NCBI GenBank assembly: GCA_002477805.1
Contig: DLKQ01000020.1
Coordinates: 1 to 40,571, forward strand
Direction of reading: 5' to 3'
From: Christensenella sp. UBA7584
Lineage (GTDB): Bacteria > Bacillota > Clostridia > Christensenellales > UBA1242
DNA: 40,571 bases
Position numbers and translations under genes: made by a program
The notes under the pieces: model-generated
What the model saw: the letters and a program-made list of their open reading frames with translations, nothing else
Told to the model about the DNA's origin: nothing
Database searches by the model: none
In this document: positions 1-8,030 of the stretch, piece after piece
Layout of the letters: each line of letters opens with the position of its first letter
Numbering within the stretch: the first letter of the stretch is position 1

Positions 1-663
1 CAGATGTTTGATTTACTTTTATCAAATCCTAAACGACCCTTTGTTGTAGTTTTGGGGGGGAAGAAAATAAAGGATAAAATCAATCTTATCAGCAATTTGA
101 TTAATATCGCAGATACAATTTTGATTGGAGGTGCTATGGCATATACCTTTCTTGAAGCAAAGGGGTTTAATATGGGGCACTCAATTGTTGAAAAAGATAA
201 AATTCCACTAGCAAAACTTTTATTGGATAAAGCGGAAAAGCGGGGTACAAAAATACTCCTCCCAATTGACCACGTTGTTGTGAAAGAATTTAATTTTATT
301 GCAGAATCAAGAGATGTGGATACAAAGGATTTTGCTGATGACGATATAGGAATGGATATTGGGCCAAGGACAACAAAACTCTTTAGTGACGAAATTTCAA
401 AAGCAAAGACTGTCTTTTGGAATGGGCCAATGGGTGTGTTTGAATTTTCAAAATTTGAGCGTGGAACAAAGAATATTGCCGAAGCTGTTGTAGCTTCTAA
501 GGCTGTGAGCGTGGTTGGAGGTGGAGATAGTGCTTCTGCACTTGCTAAAATTCAAATGGCTAATATGGTAACACACTTATCAACTGGTGGTGGTGCTGCT
601 CTTGAATTTATGGAAGGAAAGGGTCTTCCTGGACTTGATGCAATATCAGATAAGGTGGAGTAA
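1..663 (+). CDS. pgk: Phosphoglycerate kinase, C-terminal part (5' end outside window)
   Basis: Phosphoglycerate kinase transfers the acyl phosphate of 1,3-bisphosphoglycerate to ADP in cytosolic glycolysis. The reading frame is open from base 1, and the first in-frame ATG at base 4 falls inside the conserved segment NPKRPFVVVLGGKKIKDK, so the real start lies upstream. What remains is the nucleotide-binding half: the NPKRPF and LGG segment, GGAMAYTFL, the WNGPMGVFE loop, and the glycine-rich GGGDSASAL and STGGGAALEF motifs near the end. About 45% of a normal 390-400 residue enzyme is missing to the left. The stop is 3 bases before tpiA, which implies one transcript. Identity is secure; only the missing 5' part limits confidence. 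Confidence 0.96.
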   Translation, partial: QMFDLLLSNPKRPFVVVLGGKKIKDKINLISNLINIADTILIGGAMAYTFLEAKGFNMGHSIVEKDKIPLAKLLLDKAEKRGTKILLPIDHVVVKEFNFIAESRDVDTKDFADDDIGMDIGPRTTKLFSDEISKAKTVFWNGPMGVFEFSKFERGTKNIAEAVVASKAVSVVGGGDSASALAKIQMANMVTHLSTGGGAALEFMEGKGLPGLDAISDKVE

Positions 664-666
664 AAA

Positions 667-1380
667 ATGAAGTATGTTTACGGAAACTGGAAAATGAACA
701 ATACGCTAAGTGATGTTCAAAATTTTAAAAAACAATTCAAAAAAATAAAAGAAAAAAATATAGAATTTGGAATTAGTGTACCATTTTTGTTTTTACAAGA
801 GATACAAGGTATAAAAAACTGTAAAATCGGTGCTCAAAATGTTAGTTTTGAAAAGAAAGGTGCTTTTACTGGTGAAATTAGTGCAAAAATGCTTGCTGAA
901 TTCAAAGTTGATTTTTGTTTGATAGGGCACAGTGAGCGTAGACAAATGGGTGAAACGGACAAAGAAATAAATGAAAAACTAAAACGACTTAATGAAGAAA
1001 ATATTATGCCCGTTTTATGTGTTGGTGAAAGTCTAGAGGAATATGAGTCTAAAAGGACCAAACAAGTTTTAAAAAAGCAACTTTTCGGTGCATTAAAAAA
1101 TGTTCAATTAAAAGATATAATAATAGCATACGAACCTGTTTGGGCGATTGGAACTGGACAAACTCCAACTATGGCTGAGGTTGTGAAAATTGTGCAGTAT
1201 ATTAAAGATTTAGTTAGTAAATATTTTAATAAAGAAGTTAAGGTTTTGTATGGTGGAAGTGTTAACTTGCAAAACTCAAAAGAATTTTTATCTGAAAAGA
1301 TTGTTGATGGAGCTTTAATTGGTGGAGCTAGTCTTAGTGCTGAAAATTTTATAAATATTGGAAAAAGGATAAACGAGTGA
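667..1380 (+). CDS. tpiA: Triosephosphate isomerase
   Basis: Interconverts dihydroxyacetone phosphate and glyceraldehyde 3-phosphate. At 237 residues it is slightly shorter than the usual 250. The active site is complete: Asn7 and Lys9 in GNWKMN, the catalytic His88 in IGHSERR, the catalytic base Glu156 in AYEPVWAIGTG, and the phosphate-binding YGGSV at 195-199. The ATG at 667 follows the pgk stop by 3 bases, so the ribosome site lies inside the end of pgk (AAGGTGGAG). The stop codon overlaps the start of gpmI. The order pgk-tpiA-gpmI is the usual lower-glycolysis operon of Bacillota. A 75-residue minus-strand frame inside it is a shadow. Confidence 0.98.
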   Translation: MKYVYGNWKMNNTLSDVQNFKKQFKKIKEKNIEFGISVPFLFLQEIQGIKNCKIGAQNVSFEKKGAFTGEISAKMLAEFKVDFCLIGHSERRQMGETDKEINEKLKRLNEENIMPVLCVGESLEEYESKRTKQVLKKQLFGALKNVQLKDIIIAYEPVWAIGTGQTPTMAEVVKIVQYIKDLVSKYFNKEVKVLYGGSVNLQNSKEFLSEKIVDGALIGGASLSAENFINIGKRINE

Positions 1381-2894
1381 TGAAAGTAAAGAAACCTGTT
1401 TTTGCGATAATTTTAGATGGTTTTGGTATAAATGAAAATAAAGAGGAAAACCCACTTTTTGTGGCTAAAATGCCTTATTGGAAAAGTTTGCTAAAAACTT
1501 ATCCCCACACAAAGATTTATGCTAGTGAAGAGTTTGTTGGACTTCCTCCGGGGCAAATGGGTGGGAGCGAGGTTGGACATATTAATCTTGGTGCTGGAAA
1601 GTGTATTTTACAAGAATATATGAAAATCAATAAATCTATTGAGGATAAGTCTTTTTTTAGTAATCAAGTACTTATAAAACAGATAAATAGGGTGAAGAAA
1701 AAGGGTTCGACTCTTCACGTTGTTGGTCTTGTTTCTGATGGCGGAATACACAGTTCAATTTTTCATTTGATAACATTTCTTAATCTAGCAAAACAACAAG
1801 GACTTGAAAATGTTTTTATTCACGTAATTACAGATGGTAGGGATACTGCGCCAGATAGTGGTATGGAATATGTGGAAAGACTTGAGTCCGAAATAGAAAA
1901 AGTGAAAGTTGGAAAAATAGTAACGATTTGTGGCAGGTTCTATGCAATGGATCGTGAAAAGAGATTCAGTAGAACTGAAGAAGCATACAATCTTATCCGA
2001 TTTGGGAAAGGAAAAAAGGTTAAAAATTTTGAAAGTGTTTTTGACACAGAGTACAAGAAAAAGACAAGTGATGAATTTATACCACCATACGTAATTTCAG
2101 GTTATGGTGGAATGAATGAAGATGATGAAATATTTTTCTTTAACTTTAGACCAGATAGAATGAGACAGCTCTCACAGGCTTTTGCTTGTAAAAAATTTGA
2201 CGGATTTAAAAAGGATAAAAAAGTTTTTAAATGCTGTTCAATGACTACTTATGATGAAAAGGTTAAAGTGATCAAGCCTGCTTTTCCTCCAATGAATGTT
2301 TCGCTTTCTCTGTCAGAGTACTTAAGTTTGCTAAAACTGAAACAATTAAAAATTTCAGAAACAACAAAATATGCGCACGTAACTTATTATTTTAATGGTG
2401 GTATTGAAAAGCCATATAAAGGCGAAGATAGAATTTTAATTGAAAGTGAAAATGTGGACAATTTCGCAAAGTACCCACAAATGAAAGCGCCTGAAATAGC
2501 TTCTGTACTTGAAAAAAAGCTTGTAGAAAGGAAATATGATTTTATACTTGTTAATTTTTCTAATGCTGATATGGTTGGGCATACTGGTGATTTTAAAGCT
2601 GCTGTTTCAACCTTGGAAACTCTTGATAAATCGCTGGAAAAGGTGGTTAACACAGCTATTGATATGGGCTATGAATGTGTGATTACTGCTGACCACGGGA
2701 ATATTGAAGATATGAGGGTTAAAGCAGGAATGAGTACAACACACACAAAAAATCCTGTTCCATTTTTAATAACAAACAAAGGGATTAAATTCAAAAAAGG
2801 TGAGTTTGGTCTTGCTTCATTTGCTCCAACGGTTTTGGAGATAATGGGTATTGATATTCCAACTGAAATGACTGCTCCATCACTTTTGAAATAA
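1380..2894 (+). CDS. gpmI: 2,3-bisphosphoglycerate-independent phosphoglycerate mutase
   Basis: Interconverts 3- and 2-phosphoglycerate through a phosphoserine intermediate, using two metal ions. It belongs to the alkaline-phosphatase-like superfamily. Visible motifs are AIILDGFG at the N terminus (metal Asp13), the nucleophile Ser63 in GGSEVGHINLG, VSDGGIHS, ITDGRDTAPDSG, GRFYAMDR, NADMVGHTGD and the metal-binding ADHGNIEDM. The length of about 504 residues is normal. I chose the ATG at 1380, which shares one base with the tpiA stop TGA. An in-frame GTG one codon upstream (1377) is the alternative and adds one residue. AAAGG about 12 bases upstream could serve as the ribosome site. Translationally coupled to tpiA. 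Confidence 0.97.
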   Translation: MKVKKPVFAIILDGFGINENKEENPLFVAKMPYWKSLLKTYPHTKIYASEEFVGLPPGQMGGSEVGHINLGAGKCILQEYMKINKSIEDKSFFSNQVLIKQINRVKKKGSTLHVVGLVSDGGIHSSIFHLITFLNLAKQQGLENVFIHVITDGRDTAPDSGMEYVERLESEIEKVKVGKIVTICGRFYAMDREKRFSRTEEAYNLIRFGKGKKVKNFESVFDTEYKKKTSDEFIPPYVISGYGGMNEDDEIFFFNFRPDRMRQLSQAFACKKFDGFKKDKKVFKCCSMTTYDEKVKVIKPAFPPMNVSLSLSEYLSLLKLKQLKISETTKYAHVTYYFNGGIEKPYKGEDRILIESENVDNFAKYPQMKAPEIASVLEKKLVERKYDFILVNFSNADMVGHTGDFKAAVSTLETLDKSLEKVVNTAIDMGYECVITADHGNIEDMRVKAGMSTTHTKNPVPFLITNKGIKFKKGEFGLASFAPTVLEIMGIDIPTEMTAPSLLK

Positions 2895-2910
2895 ATTAAG
2901 GAGGAAAAAT

Positions 2911-3141
2911 ATGTTTTTGATGCTAGATTTTTTTAATAACTTAATCAATACTGTCTTTCGTGATATACCAGACTATTTAAGATATATTCTAATTATTGTT
3001 TTTTTGGCATTTTCCTTCTTTTTCCTAGCAAAAACAGTGAACCTAAAAAAAGATGCTGACAAATCTCCGATAAAATATGGCAATTTATTCCTTTTTTTGG
3101 TGTTTTTCACTCTTAGTATGCTTTATATTTGGCTTAGGTAA
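2911..3141 (+). CDS. Small two-helix membrane protein, unknown function
   Basis: A 76-residue protein with a very strong ribosome site (AAGGAGG, 6 bases before the ATG), so it is probably translated well. It has an amphipathic N terminus, one membrane segment at about 22-42 (YILIIVFLAFSFFFLAK), a short charged loop (KKDADKSPIK) and a second hydrophobic stretch at about 54-74. I do not recognise the family. It lies between gpmI and secG, 16 bases after gpmI, so it is likely the last gene of the glycolytic transcript; secG has its own promoter. Its position before secG is suggestive of a membrane role, but that is only proximity. Confidence 0.75.
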   Translation: MFLMLDFFNNLINTVFRDIPDYLRYILIIVFLAFSFFFLAKTVNLKKDADKSPIKYGNLFLFLVFFTLSMLYIWLR

Positions 3142-3161
3142 AAAAAAATAATGAAAATCAC

Positions 3162-3190
3162 TTGAAAAAAAAATAAATGTATGCTAAAAT
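3162..3190 (+). promoter_or_regulatory. Sigma-A promoter of secG
   Basis: TTGAAA (3162-3167), 17-base spacer, TAAAAT (3185-3190) preceded by TGc, which makes an extended -10. The expected start is near 3197, about 22 bases before the secG ATG. Read by eye. Confidence 0.75.
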
Positions 3191-3218
3191 TAATCTTACG
3201 AAATGTTGTGGAGGAATT

Positions 3219-3527
3219 ATGTTAGGCTCAATGGCATATATGATGGCTGCACCAGCAGGAGTTATCGACTTTTTGTTTTGGACAAAAGTTGTTTTTGTAG
3301 CTTTAATGGGGATAGGTGCTATCGCAATTATAATTCTTGTTTTGTGTCAAAAAGGGAATAGTGGAGGCGGACTTAATGCAATAAGTGGTACTACTGAAAC
3401 ATATTATTCTCAAAACAAGGGTAAAACAGTCGAAGGTCGTCTTAAAAAATGGACTATTGGAATTGCTGTAAGTATGGCAGTTATCACTATTGCTTATTTT
3501 ATAATTTCAAAATTTGTTACAGCATAG
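3219..3527 (+). CDS. secG: Preprotein translocase subunit SecG
   Basis: SecG is the small accessory subunit of the SecYEG channel and helps SecA-driven export. From the ATG at 3219 the protein has 102 residues with two membrane segments (about 17-39 and 81-100) around the family signature VLCQKGNSGGGLNAISG. I chose 3219 because GTGGAGG sits 5-7 bases upstream. A longer frame starting at 3177 has no ribosome site and would begin upstream of the predicted transcription start. The N-terminal extension before the first helix (MLGSMAYMMAAPAG) is a little longer than usual. secG before rnr, smpB and ssrA is the classic Bacillota order. A terminator follows directly. Confidence 0.95.
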   Translation: MLGSMAYMMAAPAGVIDFLFWTKVVFVALMGIGAIAIIILVLCQKGNSGGGLNAISGTTETYYSQNKGKTVEGRLKKWTIGIAVSMAVITIAYFIISKFVTA

Positions 3528-3528
3528 C

Positions 3529-3556
3529 AGAGGACAATAATTTGTCCTCTTTTGGT
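3529..3556 (+). terminator. Rho-independent terminator after secG
   Basis: Perfect 9-base-pair stem AGAGGACAA / TTGTCCTCT with a 4-base loop, followed by a T-rich stretch. It starts 2 bases after the secG stop. RNase R begins 27 bases after it, so some read-through or a promoter within the short gap is needed for rnr. Confidence 0.85.
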
Positions 3557-3582
3557 TTTATTAATAATGTAGGAGAAAAATT

Positions 3583-5676
3583 GTGGATAAAATATTAGAA
3601 TTTATGAAAGAAAATAATTTGGATTATTTAAAACAAAGTGAACTTTCTAAAATTATAAGTACTTCGCTAAAAATGGATAATAGTGAAGTTTTTTCTGCAA
3701 TTTCAAATTATTTAAAATCTGGTGATTTGGTATTGACTGGTGGGCAAAAGATTATTTTAACTGAAAAACTTAATTTAAAGCGTGGAAAACTTATTGGAAA
3801 TTCACGGGGATTTTGTTTTTGTAAACTTTTGGATAGTGATGAACCTGATGTGTTTATTCCGCATACAAAGCTTAAGTATGCACTAAACAAGGATATTGTT
3901 TTAATAAAGACCACAACGCTTAATGGTAAAATTGAGGGTGAAGTATTTAAAATAGTAAAAAGAAATGAAGACAATATAGTTGGAACATTTCTTATGCAAA
4001 ATGAGACTTTTGGTTTTGTGAAACCTGATGATTCAAAAAATTTCAATGATATTTTTGTAAAAATAGATAAAAAATTGAAATTAAAACACTTGGATAAAGT
4101 TGTTGTTAAAATTACAAAATTTGATGCAGAAGGAAAGAACCCAGAGGGTAAAATTATCGAAGTTTTGGGCAATGAAGCAAACAAGGGTGTTGACATACTT
4201 TCTATAATTCGTGAGTACAATCTTTATGAAGAATTTGCTCCAGAAGTGCTTGCAGAGGCAAGAAAAATACCAAATTTTGTTACTGAAGAAGATAAAGTTG
4301 GTCGTGAAGACTTTACTAAAGAGCTAATTGTTACTATTGATGGTGAAGATGCAAAAGATTTCGATGACGCTATTTCAATTTCTGAAAATGAGGACGGATT
4401 TATTCTTGGTGTTCATATTGCTGATGTGAGTCATTATGTCAAGCCAAATTCTGCTCTAGATCAAGAGGCGTTTAGACGAGCTACAAGTGTTTATTTTTGT
4501 GATAGAGTTTTGCCGATGCTTCCTGTTGAACTTAGTAATGGTATTTGTTCGCTAAATCCAAATGTTGAAAGATTGACGCTATCTGTTGTTATGAAACTTG
4601 ATAGTAAGGGTAACGTAAAAGATTACAAGATTTGTAATGGAATAATAAAATCTTTCGCAAGAATGACTTATACTGATGTTTTCAAAGTGCTTCAAGATGA
4701 TAAAGACGCTTGTGAAAAATACAAAGTTTTAGTTCCTAAATTTAAACTTATGGAAAAACTGCACAATCTTCTTTTTACAAAAAGGCAAAGAAGAGGTGCT
4801 CTTGATTTAGATGTGCCAGAGTCTAAAATCGTTTTAAATGAATTTGGTAGAGTAGTTGATGTGATGAAATATGAACGAAATACTGCACACAAATTAATAG
4901 AAAGTTTTATGCTTCTTGCCAATGAGGTTGTTGCAGAATGTGTGTGTGAAAAACATTTTCCTTGCGTGTATCGTGTTCACGAACAGCCAGATGGCTTAAA
5001 AATGGGAAATTTCTTTTCCTTTTGTTCTGGGCTGGGACTTCATATAAAAGGACAACCAGAAAATGTAAAACCAAAGGATTTGCAAAACTTGTTATTTGAA
5101 ATAAAGGGCAAGGATTGTGATGGTGTTGTAAACAAAGTAATGCTTCGCTCACTTCAAAAGGCTAGATATGCAAGTCAAAATTTGGGACATTTTGGTCTTG
5201 CTGCCAAATATTATTGTCACTTCACATCTCCAATAAGGCGTTATCCTGACTTAATGGTTCATAGAATTCTCAAAAATTGCATATTAAAAAAAGCAGATTC
5301 TAATAGAATTGCATTTTATGAAGATTTTGTTGTTAAGGCTAGTATTGAATCTAGTGAAAGAGAAAAACTTGCCGAGCAGGCTGAGAGAGCTGTAGATGAC
5401 CTTAAAAAGGCTGAATTTATGCTTGATAAAACAGGGGAAGTTTATAGTGGCGTTGTGAGTGGTGTAACTGCGTTTGGTGTTTTTGTCGAACTTGACAACA
5501 CTGTGGAAGGAATGTGTGGTGAAGAGGATTTACCTGTAGATACATATATGTATCTTGAATCCAAGTATATGTTAAAAGGTAACAAGTATAGTTTTCAACT
5601 AGGGCAAAAAGTTAAAGTTGAAGTGGTTGGTGTTAATATGCCAAAAAGACAGGTTAACTTTAAAATTGTTATTTAA
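3583..5676 (+). CDS. rnr: Ribonuclease R (3'-5' exoribonuclease)
   Basis: RNase R degrades structured RNA processively from the 3' end and works with SmpB-tmRNA in clearing mRNA from stalled ribosomes. Length 697 residues. Domain order: N-terminal winged-helix-like segment (about 1-65), cold-shock-type OB folds (about 70-215), the RNB catalytic domain (about 240-560) with the metal-binding aspartates in DGEDAKDFDDAIS at 253-265, and a C-terminal S1 domain from about 618 (GVVSGVTAFGVFVEL). HFTSPIRRYPDLMVHR is the typical RNB C-terminal motif. The start is GTG at 3583, 6 bases after AGGAGA. The C-terminal lysine-rich tail of some homologues is absent. Followed by smpB and ssrA. Confidence 0.96.
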   Translation: MDKILEFMKENNLDYLKQSELSKIISTSLKMDNSEVFSAISNYLKSGDLVLTGGQKIILTEKLNLKRGKLIGNSRGFCFCKLLDSDEPDVFIPHTKLKYALNKDIVLIKTTTLNGKIEGEVFKIVKRNEDNIVGTFLMQNETFGFVKPDDSKNFNDIFVKIDKKLKLKHLDKVVVKITKFDAEGKNPEGKIIEVLGNEANKGVDILSIIREYNLYEEFAPEVLAEARKIPNFVTEEDKVGREDFTKELIVTIDGEDAKDFDDAISISENEDGFILGVHIADVSHYVKPNSALDQEAFRRATSVYFCDRVLPMLPVELSNGICSLNPNVERLTLSVVMKLDSKGNVKDYKICNGIIKSFARMTYTDVFKVLQDDKDACEKYKVLVPKFKLMEKLHNLLFTKRQRRGALDLDVPESKIVLNEFGRVVDVMKYERNTAHKLIESFMLLANEVVAECVCEKHFPCVYRVHEQPDGLKMGNFFSFCSGLGLHIKGQPENVKPKDLQNLLFEIKGKDCDGVVNKVMLRSLQKARYASQNLGHFGLAAKYYCHFTSPIRRYPDLMVHRILKNCILKKADSNRIAFYEDFVVKASIESSEREKLAEQAERAVDDLKKAEFMLDKTGEVYSGVVSGVTAFGVFVELDNTVEGMCGEEDLPVDTYMYLESKYMLKGNKYSFQLGQKVKVEVVGVNMPKRQVNFKIVI

Positions 5677-5740
5677 TTTGCAAAGAATAAATAAAAATAT
5701 AGTGAAAAAATGTAAATTTTGAAAATTTTTCAAAAGGGTA

Positions 5741-5769
5741 TTGAAAAAATTATAAACAAGTGGTATAAT
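5741..5769 (+). promoter_or_regulatory. Sigma-A promoter of smpB
   Basis: TTGAAA (5741-5746), 17-base spacer, TATAAT (5764-5769) preceded by TGg. The predicted start near 5776 leaves a leader of only about 7 bases before the smpB ATG, so the AGAGG at 5773-5777 would be at or upstream of +1. Confidence 0.8.
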
Positions 5770-5782
5770 ATGAGAGGTAGAA

Positions 5783-6229
5783 ATGGAAAACATAACTACT
5801 AACAAAAAGGCTCATTTTGAATACTTTATTCTAAAAAAATTTGAGGCTGGTATAAATTTGCAAGGTTGTGAAGTAAAATCGATTCGATTGGGACACGTGA
5901 GTATTAACGAAAGTTTTGTGACATTTAGACACAACGAAGCGTTTATTCACAATATGTTCATAAAAACTTACGACAAGACCAAATCTTATGCACCCGATGA
6001 GCGTAAAACACGAAAACTTTTGCTTCATAAAAGCGAAATTTTGGAACTTTCTGAAAAAGTTCAGCAAAAGGGATTAACTTGTGTGCCTCTAAGGTTGTAT
6101 TTTGATAGACAGTTTGTCAAAGTTGAGATAGGGCTTTGCAAAGGAAAGCTTTTACACGATAAACGCGAAACAATAAAAAAACGTGATTTGGAAAAAAGTG
6201 TTCAACGTGAACTAAAAATGAGAGTATAA
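5783..6229 (+). CDS. smpB: SsrA-binding protein SmpB
   Basis: SmpB binds tmRNA, mimics the tRNA anticodon stem in the A site and brings tmRNA to stalled ribosomes. The 148 residues match the family: NKKAHFEYFILKKFEAGI at the N terminus, GCEVKSIRLGHVSINESFV, the YAPDERKTRKLLLHKSEI segment, and KGLTCVPLRLYFD. The basic C-terminal tail (KLLHDKRETIKKRDLEK, then RELKMRV) is the part that enters the decoding centre. AGAGG lies 5 bases before the ATG, but see the promoter: the mRNA leader may be almost absent. ssrA starts 8 bases after the stop, so protein and RNA partners share a transcript or are expressed together. Confidence 0.98.
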   Translation: MENITTNKKAHFEYFILKKFEAGINLQGCEVKSIRLGHVSINESFVTFRHNEAFIHNMFIKTYDKTKSYAPDERKTRKLLLHKSEILELSEKVQQKGLTCVPLRLYFDRQFVKVEIGLCKGKLLHDKRETIKKRDLEKSVQRELKMRV

Positions 6230-6237
6230 AACCACAC

Positions 6238-6636
6238 GGGGGCGTGTTGGTTTCGACAGGTGAACAAGTTAAACATTTGCGAGTTGCAGGTTCGACCGCA
6301 TTAAAAACGAAAAGCAAAATAAATGCAAATAACAATGTAAAAACAAACTATGGATTTGCAAGCTCAATGCCAATGGCTGCTTGCTATGCCTAGTTCCGAC
6401 TCGGTTTAGTCATTAAATAAAACTGGTTTGAGCAATGTCTGATTGGTTGCAAGTGTTCAAGCCTCAAAAAACCAATCAACCTTGTATCGAAAGTTTGGCG
6501 ATACATTGTATAAAAAACTAGCCAAAGCAAAGTTTGTTGCTTTAAAAGGCTTTTGGTTAAATAAAAAGCAACTACACTCGTAGTAAATTTTAGCGAATTC
6601 ATTTGGACATGGGTTCAACTCCCATCGCTTCCACCA
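6238..6636 (+). ncRNA. ssrA: Transfer-messenger RNA (tmRNA)
   Basis: tmRNA rescues stalled ribosomes and adds a degradation tag. The 5' end GGGGGCG (6238-6244) pairs with CGCTTCC (6626-6632) to form the acceptor stem with two G-U pairs, followed by A and the encoded CCA at 6634-6636. The tRNA-like domain shows GGTTTCGACA near the 5' end and GGGTTCAACTCCC (T arm) near the 3' end. The resume codon is GCA at 6325; the tag runs 22 codons to TAG at 6391-6393, which sits in a hairpin around CCGACTCGG. The tag begins ANNNVKTNYG and ends PMAACYA, longer than usual and without a terminal LAA or VAA. It lies right after smpB. The acceptor ends fix the boundaries well. Confidence 0.96.
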
Positions 6637-6661
6637 TTTAGAAATTCAAAGGAGTAAAATT

Positions 6662-7954
6662 ATGTTTTGGGATACTTTTTTAAATATTCTTGCAATAGTA
6701 GGAGTAATAGTTGTTGGGGCTATTATAGTTTATTTGATTGCAAATTTAGTTTTAACTGGACTTAACAAAAACAATAACGGTTGCGAAGATGAAGGTGTTA
6801 AAAAAGCAAAGGTTAAATCAAAGGAAAAAACTGTTAGACCAACCGTGCTTGATACAAATGAGCTTGATGAGAATTATGATTTAGAGCAGGAAAAACAACA
6901 AACTTGGAGCGATGAAAAGGCTATGGAGGAACAAAACCTTAGTAAGGTTTCAAGTAATTTAAGTTACGACACAAAACCTGTTGAACCTAAAAAAGCTGAG
7001 CAAGATTTTGACAGTTTTGATGACATTTTTAACGAAAAAGAAGAAGAAAAGAAAGAGTCTGAAGTTGATAGTAAACAGCTTGATGCACTTATTACAAAAA
7101 TCAATGTTGAAAGTGTGGCTGAGTATAATGAGCTTAAAAAGTCTAAGAAAGTAGCAGAAAATGAGGCAAAAGTAGAAAAAGTTGAAGCTAAGCCAGTTGT
7201 GATTACCGAGGAAGAAAGTGTTATTGAAGAGCAACCAGAAGAGTATAAACAACAAAAGGAAGAAGTGGTTGAAGATAAAACTCAAGTAGCTCAGAAAATT
7301 GAAAATGAAGAGGAAGAAGTTGATTATGAACAAGAAAAAGCTGAGCTTGATGAAGAGAGAAAACAACTTGCAGAAGAGCAAGCAAAGATAGAAGCACAAA
7401 AGGCTGACCTTGAAGAGCAAAGAAAGCAACTTGAAGAAGAAATCAAAAGACTTGAAGAATTAAAAGAAGAGCAATCAAATGTTGTGGTTGTGTCTGATAT
7501 GAATTCAATTTACGCAAACGAAACTCTAGAACAACTTGAAGCAAGGCTTGAAATGCTTAACGAAAGACTAAGGGCAAACAAAAAGGATCTTAGAGACAAC
7601 AAAAAAGAATATGGTCCACTTGCAAGAGTTAAGAAAACACTTGAAAAAGATAAAGCAAAACTAAATAGAAAGGAAGCTATTGTTGCAAGACAAAAGGTTA
7701 TACTTTACGGTGTAAACAACTATGTGGATATTGATGAAGAGAAGGCTAAAAAGTTAAATGAGGATCTTGATCTTCTTGATGGACTTAGACTTAGTGTTCA
7801 ACACTGCGAAGAGGTTATGAACGCAAACAAAGATAGATTCCCAATCTTGGAAAAGACAAACAAAATTCTAAGAAAAGTAAATGCTGAGATTCTTGCTGAT
7901 ATTGCAGAAGTTGAAAGAGCTATAGAGGAAAAGAAATCAAAAATTGAAGAATAA
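6662..7954 (+). CDS. Membrane-anchored Glu/Lys-rich coiled-coil protein, unknown function
   Basis: A 430-residue protein with a strong ribosome site (AAAGGAG). It has one N-terminal membrane helix at about 8-32 (LAIVGVIVVGAIIVYLIANLVL) and then a long, very charged region. Residues about 45-215 are low-complexity and acidic; about 215-275 is a near-continuous heptad coiled coil (repeats of LEEQRKQLEEE type); about 285-430 is a second helical domain with leucine and basic residues (LEARLEMLNERLRANKKDLRDNKKEYGPLARVKKTL). I recognise no enzyme motif. The topology suggests a cytoplasmic coiled coil tethered to the membrane, as in division or scaffold proteins, but this is inference from shape only. 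It follows tmRNA by 25 bases with no terminator between. Confidence 0.85.
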   Translation: MFWDTFLNILAIVGVIVVGAIIVYLIANLVLTGLNKNNNGCEDEGVKKAKVKSKEKTVRPTVLDTNELDENYDLEQEKQQTWSDEKAMEEQNLSKVSSNLSYDTKPVEPKKAEQDFDSFDDIFNEKEEEKKESEVDSKQLDALITKINVESVAEYNELKKSKKVAENEAKVEKVEAKPVVITEEESVIEEQPEEYKQQKEEVVEDKTQVAQKIENEEEEVDYEQEKAELDEERKQLAEEQAKIEAQKADLEEQRKQLEEEIKRLEELKEEQSNVVVVSDMNSIYANETLEQLEARLEMLNERLRANKKDLRDNKKEYGPLARVKKTLEKDKAKLNRKEAIVARQKVILYGVNNYVDIDEEKAKKLNEDLDLLDGLRLSVQHCEEVMNANKDRFPILEKTNKILRKVNAEILADIAEVERAIEEKKSKIEE

Positions 7955-7956
7955 TT

Positions 7957-7986
7957 AAAAAAGAAGCAAAATTTTGCTTCTTTTTC
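7957..7986 (+). terminator. Rho-independent terminator
   Basis: Palindrome AAGAAGCAAAATTTTGCTTC with flanking A and T runs, 3 bases after the stop of the coiled-coil gene. The symmetry means it could act in both directions. Confidence 0.85.
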
Positions 7987-8015
7987 TTTCTTTTTAATTA
8001 AAAATATGTTATATT
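7987..8015 (+). promoter_or_regulatory. Extended -10 promoter of the patatin-like gene
   Basis: TATATT at 8010-8015 preceded by TGt (8007-8009). A weak -35 (TTTCTT, 7987-7992) is 17 bases upstream and overlaps the T run of the preceding terminator. The expected start near 8022 gives a leader of about 9 bases. Confidence 0.55.
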
Positions 8016-8030
8016 TGCTAAGAGGTTGCT

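Noticed and set aside
3708..4220. 170-residue minus-strand frame within rnr
   Set aside because: Shadow of a clearly conserved RNase R region, without ribosome site or family features.
6959..7429. 156-residue minus-strand frame rich in Phe and Leu
   Set aside because: It is the complement of the Glu/Lys-rich coiled-coil gene; GAA/AAA codons read backwards give TTC/TTT. No ribosome site.
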